A stretch of DNA of 64,000 bases, taken from an uncultured Lachnospiraceae bacterium (GTDB lineage: Bacteria > Bacillota > Clostridia > Lachnospirales > Lachnospiraceae). This document shows positions 1 through 8,973 of this stretch, in pieces (the first letter of the stretch is position 1; each line of letters opens with the position of its first letter). The stretch spans positions 62,001-126,000 of the forward strand of contig CANTEG010000006.1 of assembly GCA_947652735.1 (NCBI GenBank), given 5' to 3'. The notes beneath the pieces were generated by a model, which was given only the letters and a program-made list of their open reading frames with translations, searched no databases and was not told the origin of the DNA. Both the position numbers and the translations under genes were made by a program.

Positions 1-1
1 T

Positions 2-1708
2 TATTCTGATATGCCTGTTGTGTGTTTTCATCCTGATACATATAAAATGGATACCTATTCTGTTGAGGATGGGCTTGCAAATAACAAGGCAAGGGTTTTG
101 TGTGAGCTTAAAGACGGAAGTATTGCAGTAGGCACACAAAACGGTATCAGTATTATAGAAGACGGAACAGTCAGGGAGAGCTATACTGACTTTGAACAGC
201 CGTCTATATTGTGTATTCTTGAGCTTGAGGATGGAACACTTTTGCTTGGAAGTGACGGTAATGGTATATATGAGATTAAGGATGGAACTATAAAAACCCA
301 CAGCTTTTCTGACGGTCTTTCGGAGGGGGTTGTACTTCGGATTTTACAAGATACGGAAAATAGCTTTTTTGTAAGTGCAGGAAGCAGTCTTTACTATATG
401 AGAGACGGAAGCTTTGAAAAACTGACGGCTTTAAAAAAGGAAGCAGGCAGTATTTTTGATATGTACATGATGAACGGTAAGCTGTGGCTGCTTCAAAACA
501 GTGGAATTTTGGAGATTGATAAGGAAAATCTGCTTTCGGGTGGTGACGGAAGCCCTGTGACCTATGGTTTTGACTATGGGATGACAGGTTCATTAAATGC
601 AAACACCAGACACTGCCTTTTAGATGGCGTGCTTTATCTTGCAACAAGGAACGGCATAAGTGTATTTAGCTTTCAGGTGCCTGAAAATGTTCTTCCGATG
701 GGTATTATAAATAATGTCGTGGTTGACAATGTTACATATGACCACCCGACTGATTTGACGGTAAAGGGAGATACAAACCGTATTACAATAAATTACGCTG
801 CATTCGCATATGATAACATGTCTGATTTTAAGGTTGCCTATAAGCTTGAGGGCTTTGATGATAAAGAACATATGATTACCGATTCGGGAAACTCTATCAG
901 TTATACAAACCTTCCTGGTGGAGAGTATGAGTTCAAGCTTCGTTTTTTTGTTCCGGGCAGTGATGAAAGCAAGGTTTACAGCTTTCATATTACAAAAGAA
1001 AAACGACTGATAGAGTACACATGGTTTGTTGTGGGAATGATGATTATTGGTATGGCTCTTATTATCGGAATTCTTACTTTAATTTACAGATTGAAGCTCA
1101 ATACGGCAAGAAAACGCCAGCAACAATACCATGAAATTTTGGTACAGTCACTGCTTACCTTTGCAGGTACCATTGATGCAAAGGATGCATATACAAATGA
1201 CCATTCTACCCATGTGGCAGAATATTCAAGGGAACTAGCAAAGCGTATGGGACTTTCTGAGGATGAGCAGGAGCATATTTATTATGTTGCGTTGCTCCAT
1301 GATATCGGGAAAATCGGAATTCCTGATGATATACTGAATAAGCCGGGTAAGCTGACAGATGAGGAATATGCCGTGATTAAAACGCATCCGCAAATAGGAG
1401 CGGATATATTAAAAAATTTCACATCGTTAAAAGGAATTGCAGATGGTGCCCATTATCACCATGAAAGATATGACGGCACAGGCTATTGTGAGGGCTTGGC
1501 AGGAGAGGACATTCCTCTGGTGGCACGTATTATTGCCGTTGCCGATACCTATGATGCCATGTCGAGTAAACGATGTTACCGTAAGTCACTTTCAACGGAA
1601 TTTATTAAAAATGAGCTAAAAAGTGTTGCAGGAACGCAGCTTGACCCTAATATTGTGCCATATATGCTGGATATTATTGCTGAAAAAGCGGAAAATGAAA
1701 CAAAGTAA
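2..1708 (+). CDS. Beta-propeller sensor with HD-GYP domain, 5' end cut by window
   Basis: The reading frame is open back to the window edge, so the N-terminus is missing; the first ATG is at 11 and gives 565 residues. The first 240 or so residues contain short repeats of the two-component-regulator propeller type (DGLAN, LLLGSDGNGIY, LYLATRNGISVF), followed by a Y_Y_Y-like Ig domain to about residue 330 and one transmembrane segment at about 335-358. The C-terminal 180 residues form an HD-GYP domain: NDHSTHVAEYS, the metal motif HDIGKIG, and HHERYDGTGY. Known HD-GYP proteins hydrolyse cyclic di-GMP. The protein probably senses something outside the cell and adjusts c-di-GMP inside. The usual GYP triplet reads GYC here. 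No downstream partner is cotranscribed with certainty; enolase follows after 117 nt. Confidence 0.85.
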   Translation, partial: YSDMPVVCFHPDTYKMDTYSVEDGLANNKARVLCELKDGSIAVGTQNGISIIEDGTVRESYTDFEQPSILCILELEDGTLLLGSDGNGIYEIKDGTIKTHSFSDGLSEGVVLRILQDTENSFFVSAGSSLYYMRDGSFEKLTALKKEAGSIFDMYMMNGKLWLLQNSGILEIDKENLLSGGDGSPVTYGFDYGMTGSLNANTRHCLLDGVLYLATRNGISVFSFQVPENVLPMGIINNVVVDNVTYDHPTDLTVKGDTNRITINYAAFAYDNMSDFKVAYKLEGFDDKEHMITDSGNSISYTNLPGGEYEFKLRFFVPGSDESKVYSFHITKEKRLIEYTWFVVGMMIIGMALIIGILTLIYRLKLNTARKRQQQYHEILVQSLLTFAGTIDAKDAYTNDHSTHVAEYSRELAKRMGLSEDEQEHIYYVALLHDIGKIGIPDDILNKPGKLTDEEYAVIKTHPQIGADILKNFTSLKGIADGAHYHHERYDGTGYCEGLAGEDIPLVARIIAVADTYDAMSSKRCYRKSLSTEFIKNELKSVAGTQLDPNIVPYMLDIIAEKAENETK

Positions 1709-1825
1709 TGTATAAATATATCATAGTCTGCACATACTCTCATAAGAAAAGACAGAATTTCCAATTCTTACAAGGTTGTTAGTAATCTTGAAGACAGGAA
1801 GATTCTGAAATGATGGAGGTTGGCT

Positions 1826-3115
1826 ATGAAAACTGATAAAATAAGACATATACAGGCGAGGGAAATTTTGGATTCAAGAGGAAATCCTACCCTTGAAGTT
1901 TATGTTGAGTGTGAGAGTGGAGCATCAGGAACGGCTTGCGTTCCATCAGGTGCATCTACAGGAGAACATGAGGCACATGAGCTTAGGGATGACGATAGCA
2001 GATTTTTGGGTCAGGGTGTTGAAAAGGCTGTAAATAACGTGAATTCCCGCATATGTGATAAGCTTGCAGGTGTAGATGTCTACAACCAGGTTGCGATTGA
2101 CCGTATGATGATTGAGGCGGACGGAACAAAAAATAAATCTAAATATGGTGCAAATGCCATACTTGGAGTTTCCCTTGCTGTTGCAAGAGCTGCGGCAGAC
2201 TCCCTTCATATGCCTTTATACAGGTATATCGGAGGACCGAATGCAAAGTATATGCCTGTTCCAATGATGAATATTTTAAATGGCGGAAAGCATGCAGATA
2301 ACACAATCGACCTTCAGGAGTTTATGATTGCACCTGTGGGAGCATCCTCCTTTAAAAAGGCAATGGAAATGGCAGGTGAAATATATCATAACCTGAAAAG
2401 TGTTCTGCGTGAAAAAGGAATGTCCACAGGTGTAGGTGATGAGGGCGGATTTGCACCGAATCTTGCAACAACCTACGATGTTCTCGATACGCTTATGGAG
2501 GCGATAGACCGTGCAGGCTACGAGGCTGGCAAGGATATAAAAATTGCCATTGATGCAGCGGCGTCTGAGCTTTATGACGATAATCTTGAAAGATATCATT
2601 TTCCGGGCGAAAGTAAAATGGCAGGTAAGGATATATACAGAAATGCCGAGGAAATGGTTCAATATTATGAAAATCTTGTGGAGCGATATCCAATATATTC
2701 CATTGAGGACGGCTTAAATGAAAATGACATGAAGGGCTGGAAAGTATTGACATACCGTCTGGGAGACAGCATACAACTTGTGGGTGACGATTTATTTGTC
2801 ACAAATACCGAGAGGCTGAGTGATGGAATCAGGGATGGAATTGCAAATGCGATTCTTATTAAGCCAAACCAGATAGGAACACTTACTGAAACCCTTGATG
2901 CAATTGCCATGGCACAGCGTAACAATTATAAAACCATTATAAGCCACCGTTCAGGAGAGACGGAAGATACATTTATTGCAGACCTTGCCGTTGCAGTAAA
3001 TTCAGGACAGATAAAAACGGGAGCACCATGTAGAAGTGACAGAACGGCAAAATATAATCAGCTTATGAAAATTGAAGACCAGCTTGGAAAAAATAGTATT
3101 TACAAATTTATTTAA
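1826..3115 (+). CDS. eno: Enolase
   Basis: Enolase converts 2-phosphoglycerate to phosphoenolpyruvate in glycolysis. The 429-residue protein has the usual length and the family motifs: [11 protein letters not shown] at the N-terminus, [11 protein letters not shown] in the middle, the metal and substrate loops [27 protein letters not shown] and [10 protein letters not shown] start it at the ATG at 1826, which lies 6 nt after GGAGG (1815-1819); a TTG at 1820 is in frame but touches the ribosome binding site. It is followed by a long RNA hairpin with a T-run (3127-3250), so it probably ends its own transcript. Confidence 0.97.
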   Translation: MKTDKIRHIQAREILDSRGNPTLEVYVECESGASGTACVPSGASTGEHEAHELRDDDSRFLGQGVEKAVNNVNSRICDKLAGVDVYNQVAIDRMMIEADGTKNKSKYGANAILGVSLAVARAAADSLHMPLYRYIGGPNAKYMPVPMMNILNGGKHADNTIDLQEFMIAPVGASSFKKAMEMAGEIYHNLKSVLREKGMSTGVGDEGGFAPNLATTYDVLDTLMEAIDRAGYEAGKDIKIAIDAAASELYDDNLERYHFPGESKMAGKDIYRNAEEMVQYYENLVERYPIYSIEDGLNENDMKGWKVLTYRLGDSIQLVGDDLFVTNTERLSDGIRDGIANAILIKPNQIGTLTETLDAIAMAQRNNYKTIISHRSGETEDTFIADLAVAVNSGQIKTGAPCRSDRTAKYNQLMKIEDQLGKNSIYKFI

Positions 3116-3126
3116 ACAATAGAGGA

Positions 3127-3250
3127 GAGGCTGTGCGTACTAAGAAATTAAATACCGTAATAACGAAAAGACACTTTCATCCGATGAAGGACGTAAAGGT
3201 TTTCTTATATTATGGTATAAAGTTCCTTAGTGCAGGCAGCCTCATTTTTT
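3127..3250 (+). terminator. Long rod-like hairpin and T-run after eno
   Basis: GAGGCTG at 3127-3133 pairs with CAGCCTC at 3237-3243 and is followed by six T residues. Inside it further matching arms are stacked: ACTAAG/CTTAGT, a ten-pair arm near 3153-3162 with 3209-3218, GAAAA/TTTTC, and CTTTCAT/ATGAAGG closing a CCG loop. The whole element folds as one imperfect rod of about 117 nt, much larger than a plain terminator. It may be a 3' UTR element or a small RNA. Confidence 0.65.
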
Positions 3251-3274
3251 GATTACATTTTCCTAAAAAAGTAG

Positions 3275-3303
3275 TTGCCATACATTTTCGGATATGGTAA
3301 TAT
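3275..3303 (+). promoter_or_regulatory. Sigma-A-type promoter for secG
   Basis: TTGCCA at 3275-3280 and TAATAT at 3298-3303 are separated by 17 nt. They lie just after the T-run that ends the eno transcript and about 60 nt before the secG start. Confidence 0.6.
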
Positions 3304-3364
3304 AAGACAAGTGTGAACAAATATGATACATAAGCTTAGTGTGCTTATTTTAGGAGGTTATTTT

Positions 3365-3598
3365 TTGAAAACGCCATTGATTATTGTATTTTTAGTAATA
3401 GCTGTTATTTTAACAATTATAGTTATGATGCAGGAAGGCAAAGAGGGAGGACTTACAAGTTCCATAAGCGGTTCCACTGAAACCTATTGGAGTAAGAACA
3501 AGGGTAAGTCAAAGGAAGCTATACTTATGAAGGTTACAATCGTAATCGGAATCATATTCATGGTATTGGCTTTGCTTCTTTCTTCAAAGTTTATTTAG
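3365..3598 (+). CDS. secG: Preprotein translocase subunit SecG
   Basis: SecG is the small third subunit of the SecYEG channel and helps SecA-driven export. The protein has two transmembrane helices, at about residues 3-22 and 53-73, around a short loop containing QEGKEGGL and the family-typical SGSTETYWSKNKG. I choose the TTG at 3365 because AGGAGG (3352-3357) lies 7 nt upstream and the product then starts MKTPLIIVF, giving 77 residues; an ATG at 3323 would add 14 residues without a ribosome binding site. The order secG-rnr-smpB is common in Firmicutes and matches what follows. Confidence 0.9.
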   Translation: MKTPLIIVFLVIAVILTIIVMMQEGKEGGLTSSISGSTETYWSKNKGKSKEAILMKVTIVIGIIFMVLALLLSSKFI

Positions 3599-3607
3599 AA
3601 TTACAAT

Positions 3608-3640
3608 GATGCTTTGGGTTCATTCAAAGCATCTTTTTTT
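3608..3640 (+). terminator. Terminator after secG
   Basis: GATGCTTTG pairs with CAAAGCATC around an eight-base loop, followed by seven T residues. Confidence 0.85.
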
Positions 3641-3644
3641 CTAG

Positions 3645-3728
3645 TAGGAAACTTCGTTTCTTATTGGTATGCTTCTTACGAAGCTTGCCAAGATTTGGAC
3701 TACAGCGTCGAAGACGCTTTGTTCCTTG
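3645..3728. repeat. Dispersed intergenic repeat, partial copy 1
   Basis: This stretch begins with a small inverted repeat (TAGGAAAC-TTC-GTTTCTTA) and contains TTCTTACGAAGCTTGCCA. Both pieces recur at 9131-9262, and the first resembles the start of the copy at 7181. It lies between secG and rnr, where no gene is seen. The right-hand part of the other copies is not present here. Confidence 0.6.
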
Positions 3729-3744
3729 ATAGGAGGTGTCATTC

Positions 3745-5880
3745 ATGGGTGCAAAAAGAGATAGTATAAAAGAAAAGCTTTATTCGTTTATATGTGATGA
3801 CGAATATAAACCAATGAAGCTTAAGGATATTCGATTTCTTCTTCAGGTTAGTGATGAGGATAAGAAAAAGGTCACCGAAGTATTGGACGAGCTTGTAAAA
3901 GAAGGGAAAATTACCGTAACACCAAAGGGAAAATACAAAAAAATGGATGATGACCTTAAGGTGGGAATTTTTATCGGCAATAAAAAGGGCTTTGGGTTTG
4001 TCAAGGTTGATGGAGAGCGGGAGGATTATTTTATTCCTGCCAAGTACAGTCTTGATGCTTTCCACGGTGACCGTGTGGTGCTTAAGGCATACAAAGACGG
4101 TACAGACGGAAGAAGAACAGAGGGGCACATTGTTCAAATTCTCGAGAGAGGCATGGAACTTATTGTAGGAACATATGATAAGCAGGATGGTTTTGGTTTT
4201 GTTATGCCTGATAACCAAAAGGTCTCTAATGATATATTTGTTGATAAAAAGGATTCAATGGGTGCCATGTCCGGACACAAGGTTGTGTGCCATATAACCA
4301 ATTATGGTGGAAAGGGTAAGTCTCCTGAGGGGAAGATTGTGGAGATATTGGGTCATATCAATGATCCGGCAACTGACATATTATCGGTTGTTAAAGCATA
4401 TGATATTCCTACGGAGTTTCCGAAAAAGGTTATGGACAGCCTGAACAATATTCCGGACAGTGTGGATGAGTCAGAGCTTGAAGGCAGAGAGGATTTCAGG
4501 GCTTTGGATACCGTTACAATTGACGGTGAGGATGCAAAGGACTTGGATGATGCCATAACCTTAAGCTATAAAGACGGAATCTATACGTTAGGTGTCCATA
4601 TTGCGGATGTATCAAACTATGTGACGGAGAAATCAGAACTTGACAAGGAAGCATTGAAAAGAGGTACAAGCTGTTATCTGGTAGACAGCGTGATTCCGAT
4701 GCTTCCACATAAGCTTTCAAACGGTATCTGTTCACTGAATGCGGGAGTGGACAGGCTGACCTTAAGCTGTGTTATGGACATAGACAAAAAGGGAAAAGTT
4801 ATCAATCACAGAATATGTGAGGGCGTCATAAATGTAAACGAGCGCATGACATACACGGATGTGGCAAAGATTTTGGACAGAACAGAGGATGCACCGCTTG
4901 AACGATACGGTTATCTTGTATCAATGTTTGACTTAATGCTTGAGCTGTCGCAAATTATAAGGGCATGTAGACATAAGAGAGGCTCCATAGATTTTGATGT
5001 TGCTGAGACGAAGATAATTGTGGATAAAAACCATAAGCCTATCGAGATTAAGCCATATGACAGAAATCCTGCCACTAAAATTATTGAGGATTTCATGCTG
5101 ATGGCAAATGAGACAATTGCTGAGGATTACTTTTGGCAGGAGCTTCCATTTGAGTATAGAACCCATGAGAGTCCTGATATGGAAAAGATAGAAAATCTGT
5201 TGGTATTTTTGGGGAATTTCGGAATCCATATGAAGGCAGGGCATGATGAAATTCATCCGAAGGAGCTACAAAAGGTACTTGAAAAAATTGAAGGGGAGCC
5301 TTATGAGGCACTGATAAGCAAGATGACGCTCCGTTCCATGAAGCAGGCAAGGTACTCTACGGAGTGTTCAGGACATTTTGGTCTGTCATGCAAGTATTAC
5401 TGTCACTTTACATCGCCTATCAGAAGATATCCTGATTTGCAGATTCACAGGATAATTAAGGAAAATCTGAGGGGCAGTCTTGACCAAAAGAGAATCACGC
5501 ATTATAAGCGTATACTTCCTACGGTTTCGGACAATAATTCCCAAAAGGAAAGACGTGCGGAGGAAGCGGAAAGAGAAGTTATAAAGCTAAAGGAAATTGA
5601 GTACATGTCTGAGCACATTGGCGAGGAGTACGACGGTGTGATATCAGGTGTTACATCCAACTTTATTTTTGTTGAGCTTGAAAATACTGTAGAGGGTGCG
5701 GTATCCGTAGCTTACATGTATGATGACTGCTATTATTTCAATGAGGATGAATATGCAATGGTAGGAGAGCGGACAAAAAAAAGGTATCAGCTTGGCGATA
5801 AAGTAAGAGTTAAAGTGTTAAAGTGTGATAAAATAAAGAAAAGTATTGATTTTTCAATGTGTAATGATATAATGTCGTAG
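3745..5880 (+). CDS. rnr: Ribonuclease R (RNB-family 3'-5' exoribonuclease)
   Basis: RNase R degrades structured RNA from the 3' end and clears defective mRNA during trans-translation. The 711-residue protein has a winged-helix start, two cold-shock domains (about 65-225; motifs GFGFVKVDG and GFGFVMPDN), the RNB catalytic domain (about 255-580) with the acidic active-site cluster IDGEDAKDLDDAI, HIADVSNYV and the YCHFTSPIRRYPDL motif, and an S1 domain at the end. It lacks the long lysine-rich tail of some homologues. The ATG at 3745 is 8 nt after AGGAGG (3731-3736). smpB begins 30 nt downstream, so the two are probably cotranscribed, and ssrA lies 0.9 kb further on. Confidence 0.95.
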   Translation: MGAKRDSIKEKLYSFICDDEYKPMKLKDIRFLLQVSDEDKKKVTEVLDELVKEGKITVTPKGKYKKMDDDLKVGIFIGNKKGFGFVKVDGEREDYFIPAKYSLDAFHGDRVVLKAYKDGTDGRRTEGHIVQILERGMELIVGTYDKQDGFGFVMPDNQKVSNDIFVDKKDSMGAMSGHKVVCHITNYGGKGKSPEGKIVEILGHINDPATDILSVVKAYDIPTEFPKKVMDSLNNIPDSVDESELEGREDFRALDTVTIDGEDAKDLDDAITLSYKDGIYTLGVHIADVSNYVTEKSELDKEALKRGTSCYLVDSVIPMLPHKLSNGICSLNAGVDRLTLSCVMDIDKKGKVINHRICEGVINVNERMTYTDVAKILDRTEDAPLERYGYLVSMFDLMLELSQIIRACRHKRGSIDFDVAETKIIVDKNHKPIEIKPYDRNPATKIIEDFMLMANETIAEDYFWQELPFEYRTHESPDMEKIENLLVFLGNFGIHMKAGHDEIHPKELQKVLEKIEGEPYEALISKMTLRSMKQARYSTECSGHFGLSCKYYCHFTSPIRRYPDLQIHRIIKENLRGSLDQKRITHYKRILPTVSDNNSQKERRAEEAEREVIKLKEIEYMSEHIGEEYDGVISGVTSNFIFVELENTVEGAVSVAYMYDDCYYFNEDEYAMVGERTKKRYQLGDKVRVKVLKCDKIKKSIDFSMCNDIMS

Positions 5881-5910
5881 GACATTTAGCAGTTAAAGAG
5901 GGTGAATGCA

Positions 5911-6381
5911 GTGTCTAAGGAAAAGGGTATCAGGCTCATAGCAAACAACAAAAAAGCATACCATGATTATTTTATTGAAGATACTTATGAGGCAGGCATT
6001 GCACTTGCAGGTACGGAGGTGAAATCCTTACGGGCAGGTGGGTGCAGTATAAAGGAATCCTTTATAAATGTTGATAACAACGAAGTATATATTTACCAAA
6101 TGCATATTTCACCATATGAAAAGGGAAATATATTTAATAAGGACCCGCTGCGGACAAGAAAGCTTCTGCTTCACAGATTTGAAATTAACCGCCTAATTGG
6201 TCAGCAGAAGATGAAAGGTTATACCCTTGTTCCGCTTAAGGTATATTTCAAGGACAGCCTTGTAAAGCTGGAAATCGGTCTTGCAAGGGGCAAAAAATTG
6301 TATGACAAGAGAGCCGATATTGCAAAGAAAGATATCAAAAGAGAAGCAGAGAGGGAATTCAAGGTAAGGAACCTCAACTGA
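5911..6381 (+). CDS. smpB: SsrA-binding protein SmpB
   Basis: SmpB binds the tRNA-like end of tmRNA and carries it into the A site of stalled ribosomes. The 156-residue product matches the family in length and motifs: [28 protein letters not shown], the HISPYEKGN loop and [11 protein letters not shown], with a basic C-terminal tail ([20 protein letters not shown]) that fills the mRNA channel. I choose the GTG at 5911, 9 nt after AAAGAGG (5895-5901); another GTG at 5902 directly abuts the ribosome binding site. The tmRNA gene is 415 nt downstream. Confidence 0.95.
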   Translation: MSKEKGIRLIANNKKAYHDYFIEDTYEAGIALAGTEVKSLRAGGCSIKESFINVDNNEVYIYQMHISPYEKGNIFNKDPLRTRKLLLHRFEINRLIGQQKMKGYTLVPLKVYFKDSLVKLEIGLARGKKLYDKRADIAKKDIKREAEREFKVRNLN

Positions 6382-6406
6382 TATACTAAATTATAAGGAG
6401 ATAATT

Positions 6407-6769
6407 ATGAGTCAGGCAAAGGTTGACAGATATAAAGAAGAAAAAAAGAACAGGGCAAAAAACTTAAAGAAAAAAAAGGTAAAGAATTTGATTGCATTAT
6501 TTGTTTGTGCACTGCTTGCAGGTGCCGCAATTGGATATCCCCTTGGCAAGGTAATATATAAGCAATATGCGGCTGAGCGTGCCGCAAATGCTACAATTAA
6601 CCCTGATGCATTAAATTACAATATCCAAAAATACTGGTCTGCCATGTACAGTGATAAGTATTCATTTATTGGTGACAGCATTGCAAGTGACACAGATGCA
6701 TCTAATGAGGAAGCAACAAATACAGATGCGGCAGACACAGAGGCTTCTGATACAGATGCAGGAAAATAG
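6407..6769 (+). CDS. Small single-pass membrane protein, function unknown
   Basis: This 120-residue protein is not recognised. It starts with a very basic cytoplasmic stretch (about residues 1-27, mostly K/R/E), has one transmembrane helix at about 28-50 with small residues (LLAGAAIGYPLG), then an outside segment that ends in an acidic Asp/Thr/Ala/Ser-rich tail with repeated DTDA-type units. Such tails are common in Lachnospiraceae surface and membrane proteins. An AAGGAG sequence 9 nt before the ATG supports the start. It lies between smpB and ssrA and may share the smpB transcript; nothing in it suggests a part in trans-translation. Confidence 0.75.
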   Translation: MSQAKVDRYKEEKKNRAKNLKKKKVKNLIALFVCALLAGAAIGYPLGKVIYKQYAAERAANATINPDALNYNIQKYWSAMYSDKYSFIGDSIASDTDASNEEATNTDAADTEASDTDAGK

Positions 6770-6796
6770 CAATAAAGTTTCGTCTGATATAAACCA

Positions 6797-7139
6797 GGGG
6801 TTGTACTGGTTTCGACGGGGATTTAGAAATTATATAAGCCATCGGTGGACTAGGACCACCTAAAAACTTAGAAATTAAATATAAACGCAGACGAAAATTA
6901 CGCGTACGCTGCCTAGTGGCAGCTGTCGGTCCTAGGTTCCCCACAGCTTAGAGCACCGGCATCAAAATCGTGGGAAACTCTTCAGCCTAAGCTTTGCGGT
7001 TGGAGAAAATTTATGAAGCTACCGATGCATCCCGCCTGTCTATAGGCGGTTTGCAGAGGGAATAAATATATATAGACTGTGATGGGAGAAAGTATAATGG
7101 AAGAATTTTCGGACGCGGGTTCGATTCCCGCCAGCTCCA
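6797..7139 (+). ncRNA. ssrA: Transfer-messenger RNA (tmRNA)
   Basis: tmRNA rescues stalled ribosomes and tags the unfinished protein. The 5' end GGGGTTG (6797-6803) pairs with CAGCTCC (7132-7138), followed by discriminator A 7139; CCA is not encoded. The conserved ACTGGTTTCGACGGGG follows the 5' end, and the T arm is GCGGG-TTCGATT-CCCGC. The tag reading frame runs from the resume codon GCA at 6887 to the TAG at 6914-6916 and reads ADENYAYAA, so the tag with the charged alanine is AADENYAYAA. The position right after rnr and smpB supports the call. Part of its 3' end is duplicated at 8974-9078. Confidence 0.96.
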
Positions 7140-7145
7140 TAAATA

Positions 7146-7176
7146 AAGTGCGTGGCTGCTATGCCACGCACTTTTA
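7146..7176 (+). terminator. Terminator of ssrA
   Basis: AAGTGCGTGGC and GCCACGCACTT form an 11-bp stem with a six-base loop, followed by TTT. It starts 7 nt after the tmRNA end. Confidence 0.85.
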
Positions 7177-7180
7177 CATT

Positions 7181-7288
7181 TTATAGGAAAGACCTCCAAA
7201 CTTTCCTATAAGGCAGGATTTTTAATCCTGCTATAAAGTGCCATAAAAGTAGTGGCGTATAAAGAATGCCGAAAGCACTTTGTTCTAT
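7181..7288. repeat. Dispersed intergenic repeat, copy 2
   Basis: The left part has two small hairpins (TATAGGAAAG with CTTTCCTATA, and GCAGGATT with AATCCTGC). The right 54 bp (7235-7288) match 9209-9262 with one visible mismatch and are closed by the inverted ends AAAGTGC and GCACTTT around an inner GGC/GCC arm. Confidence 0.75.
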
Positions 7289-7313
7289 CGAATTATGAGG
7301 GAATATTTTTATG

Positions 7314-7339
7314 AGAGTCAAAGAATTGACTCTTTTTTT
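7314..7339 (+). terminator. Hairpin with T-run
   Basis: AGAGTCAA and TTGACTCT form an 8-bp stem with a four-base loop and are followed by six to seven T residues. It sits downstream of the repeat copy and may be a backup terminator for ssrA. Confidence 0.7.
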
Positions 7340-7622
7340 CTCTGGAAACTTAGGTAATTTTTATTATCGTAAAATGCCAACTTATTTTTTTGCGACTTTT
7401 TTATTGACGTAAAATAGAACTTTATATTTTAGGGGGCGAAAGCTATAATTGTTTTACATATAAAGGTAATAGTGCTTACATAAAAAATAGTAAACATCAA
7501 ACCATCCGCCAAAAGGTAAAGTTAACGCTGCTGGTTTTGAGAGTTGTTTGAGGCGAATGAGATAAAGAGACAGGACGCAAAAATACAGTTTATATGTGGG
7601 AGGAAGGATGTGAATCAAGATT

Positions 7623-8567
7623 TTGAAGGAAAGTAAGAGTGACAGAAAAATTGTATCTGTCATATCCAGTCGGCAGAGACTTGCAAAGTTACTCAATATC
7701 GTGTTTGTTATAGCATTTTTAGGTGCTGCGGTTTGTCCAGCGGTTGTATTTGCGATTTGGGATAGAAATGAGGCTATGGGAATGGTGGCTTTGGCACTTG
7801 CAGTAGTGTGGGTACTTATGTGTGTATTCATGGGCAAGGGTATGAGAAAACTGGAAGCGAAGATAAAAGAACTTACAGGACAATATATTGTAAAAGATGT
7901 TCTTGCCGAGAAAATTGACATCGTTGAGTATTCTCCCAACCGGTATATCAATAAGAATTTTGTAAAAAATTGCTCAATCCTTCCGGACTTTAACAAGATA
8001 AAAGGCTCTGATTACATAAAAGGAAACTACAAAGGCAAAGAATTTATATACTGTGATTTGCTTTTGGAATGGGAATCCAAAGATAGCGATGGTCATATGA
8101 GTACAACAACACTGTTTAAGGGACATCTTATGAAAATGGAGTTAGGAAAAAATATAGATGGATTTGTACGAATCAAAGAGAAAAAGAATCCGCGTAAGAG
8201 TAATGGTTTTTTTGCAAATATACTTGGAATGGCTATTTCCCATAACAGTATAGAGACCGAGAATGTAGCATTCAACAATCAGTTTGAAATAAAGACCTCA
8301 GATGACCAGTTAGCGTTTTATATTTTGACACCGCAGTTTATGGAAAGTGTTATGAGACTTGACGAACTGGCAGATGGGTATACGAATATAGAATTTTGTG
8401 GTACATCAGTTGTTGTAACATTGAATAACGGAAAGGATTCATTTGAAGTTAAAAAAACACTTGGAAGCAAGAGAAGACTTGAAAAGTATCGACAGAGTTT
8501 CAGGGAGGAGCTGGAGATTATTCTTGGAGTGTTTGATGAGATACTTACCAAGGATAATTTGTTTTAA
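7623..8567 (+). CDS. DUF3137-like membrane protein
   Basis: The 314-residue protein has two transmembrane helices near the N-terminus (about residues 23-45 and 51-70) and then a soluble domain with the look of the DUF3137 family: KIKGSDYIKGNYKGKEFIYCDLLLEW, FKGHLMKMEL, and a final part with LAFYILTPQFMES. The function of that family is not known. The start is a TTG; the nearest ribosome binding site (AGGAAGG, 7601-7607) is about 15 nt away, longer than normal, and no better in-frame start exists. The gene lies between the true ssrA 3' end and its duplicate, so it is probably cargo of an ssrA-linked islet. Confidence 0.7.
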   Translation: MKESKSDRKIVSVISSRQRLAKLLNIVFVIAFLGAAVCPAVVFAIWDRNEAMGMVALALAVVWVLMCVFMGKGMRKLEAKIKELTGQYIVKDVLAEKIDIVEYSPNRYINKNFVKNCSILPDFNKIKGSDYIKGNYKGKEFIYCDLLLEWESKDSDGHMSTTTLFKGHLMKMELGKNIDGFVRIKEKKNPRKSNGFFANILGMAISHNSIETENVAFNNQFEIKTSDDQLAFYILTPQFMESVMRLDELADGYTNIEFCGTSVVVTLNNGKDSFEVKKTLGSKRRLEKYRQSFREELEIILGVFDEILTKDNLF

Positions 8568-8596
8568 GATATAATGTAAATATGGGAGGTAAATAT

Positions 8597-8961
8597 ATGA
8601 GTTACAAAAAGTTAATGGCGGCAATGGGTATTGCATCTGTGATGTTAACTGGATGCACGCAGGGTAAGGATGCAGAACAACAATATCCAGTGAGGTTGTT
8701 GAGGCTATAACTATTCCATTATCTGAATGCACTCTTAATCGGGCGGAGATTGAAAATGGATTAGATGTAACGTTAGATGGTACAGTTTCCTTTGGTTCAA
8801 GTATACAAGATGCCATAAAGGAATATGGTTCTTGTTATGAAACAGCCTCTTTTTATGGTGAGTGGTTTTGGGAAAACGATAATTCTGATTATAAGGTAAC
8901 TCTTAAGACAGAAAACGAAGAAGGAACAAATATTCAGGGTATTATTTGGGATAGGCGTTGA
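8597..8961 (+). pseudogene. Frameshifted small lipoprotein
   Basis: An ATG at 8597, 7 nt after GGGAGG, opens a frame with a lipoprotein signal ending in MLTGC (lipobox cysteine at about residue 18). It stops at 8708-8710 after 37 codons. From about 8690 another frame continues with protein-like composition (SEVVEAITIPLSEC, then VTLDGTVSFG and YGEWFWEND) to a TGA at 8959-8961. Joined, they would make a lipoprotein of about 120 residues. One small deletion or insertion near 8680-8700 explains the break. The family is not recognised. Confidence 0.7.
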
Positions 8962-8973
8962 GGGGTGAATAAG

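Larger units (their letters stand above)
7177..7622. other. Intergenic region: repeat copy, terminator, leader
   Basis: No gene is seen here. Positions 7181-7288 hold a copy of the dispersed repeat, 7314-7339 a second terminator (AGAGTCAA/TTGACTCT plus T-run), and the rest is an AT-rich leader before the TTG-started gene at 7623. A TTGACG with TATTTT 15 nt later near 7393-7420 is a weak promoter candidate. Confidence 0.5.

Noticed and set aside
3160..3215. Cyclic-di-GMP class I riboswitch in the eno-secG gap
   Set aside because: GGACGTAAAGG resembles part of the aptamer, but the second conserved arm is missing and the element lies upstream of the secG promoter, not in its leader.
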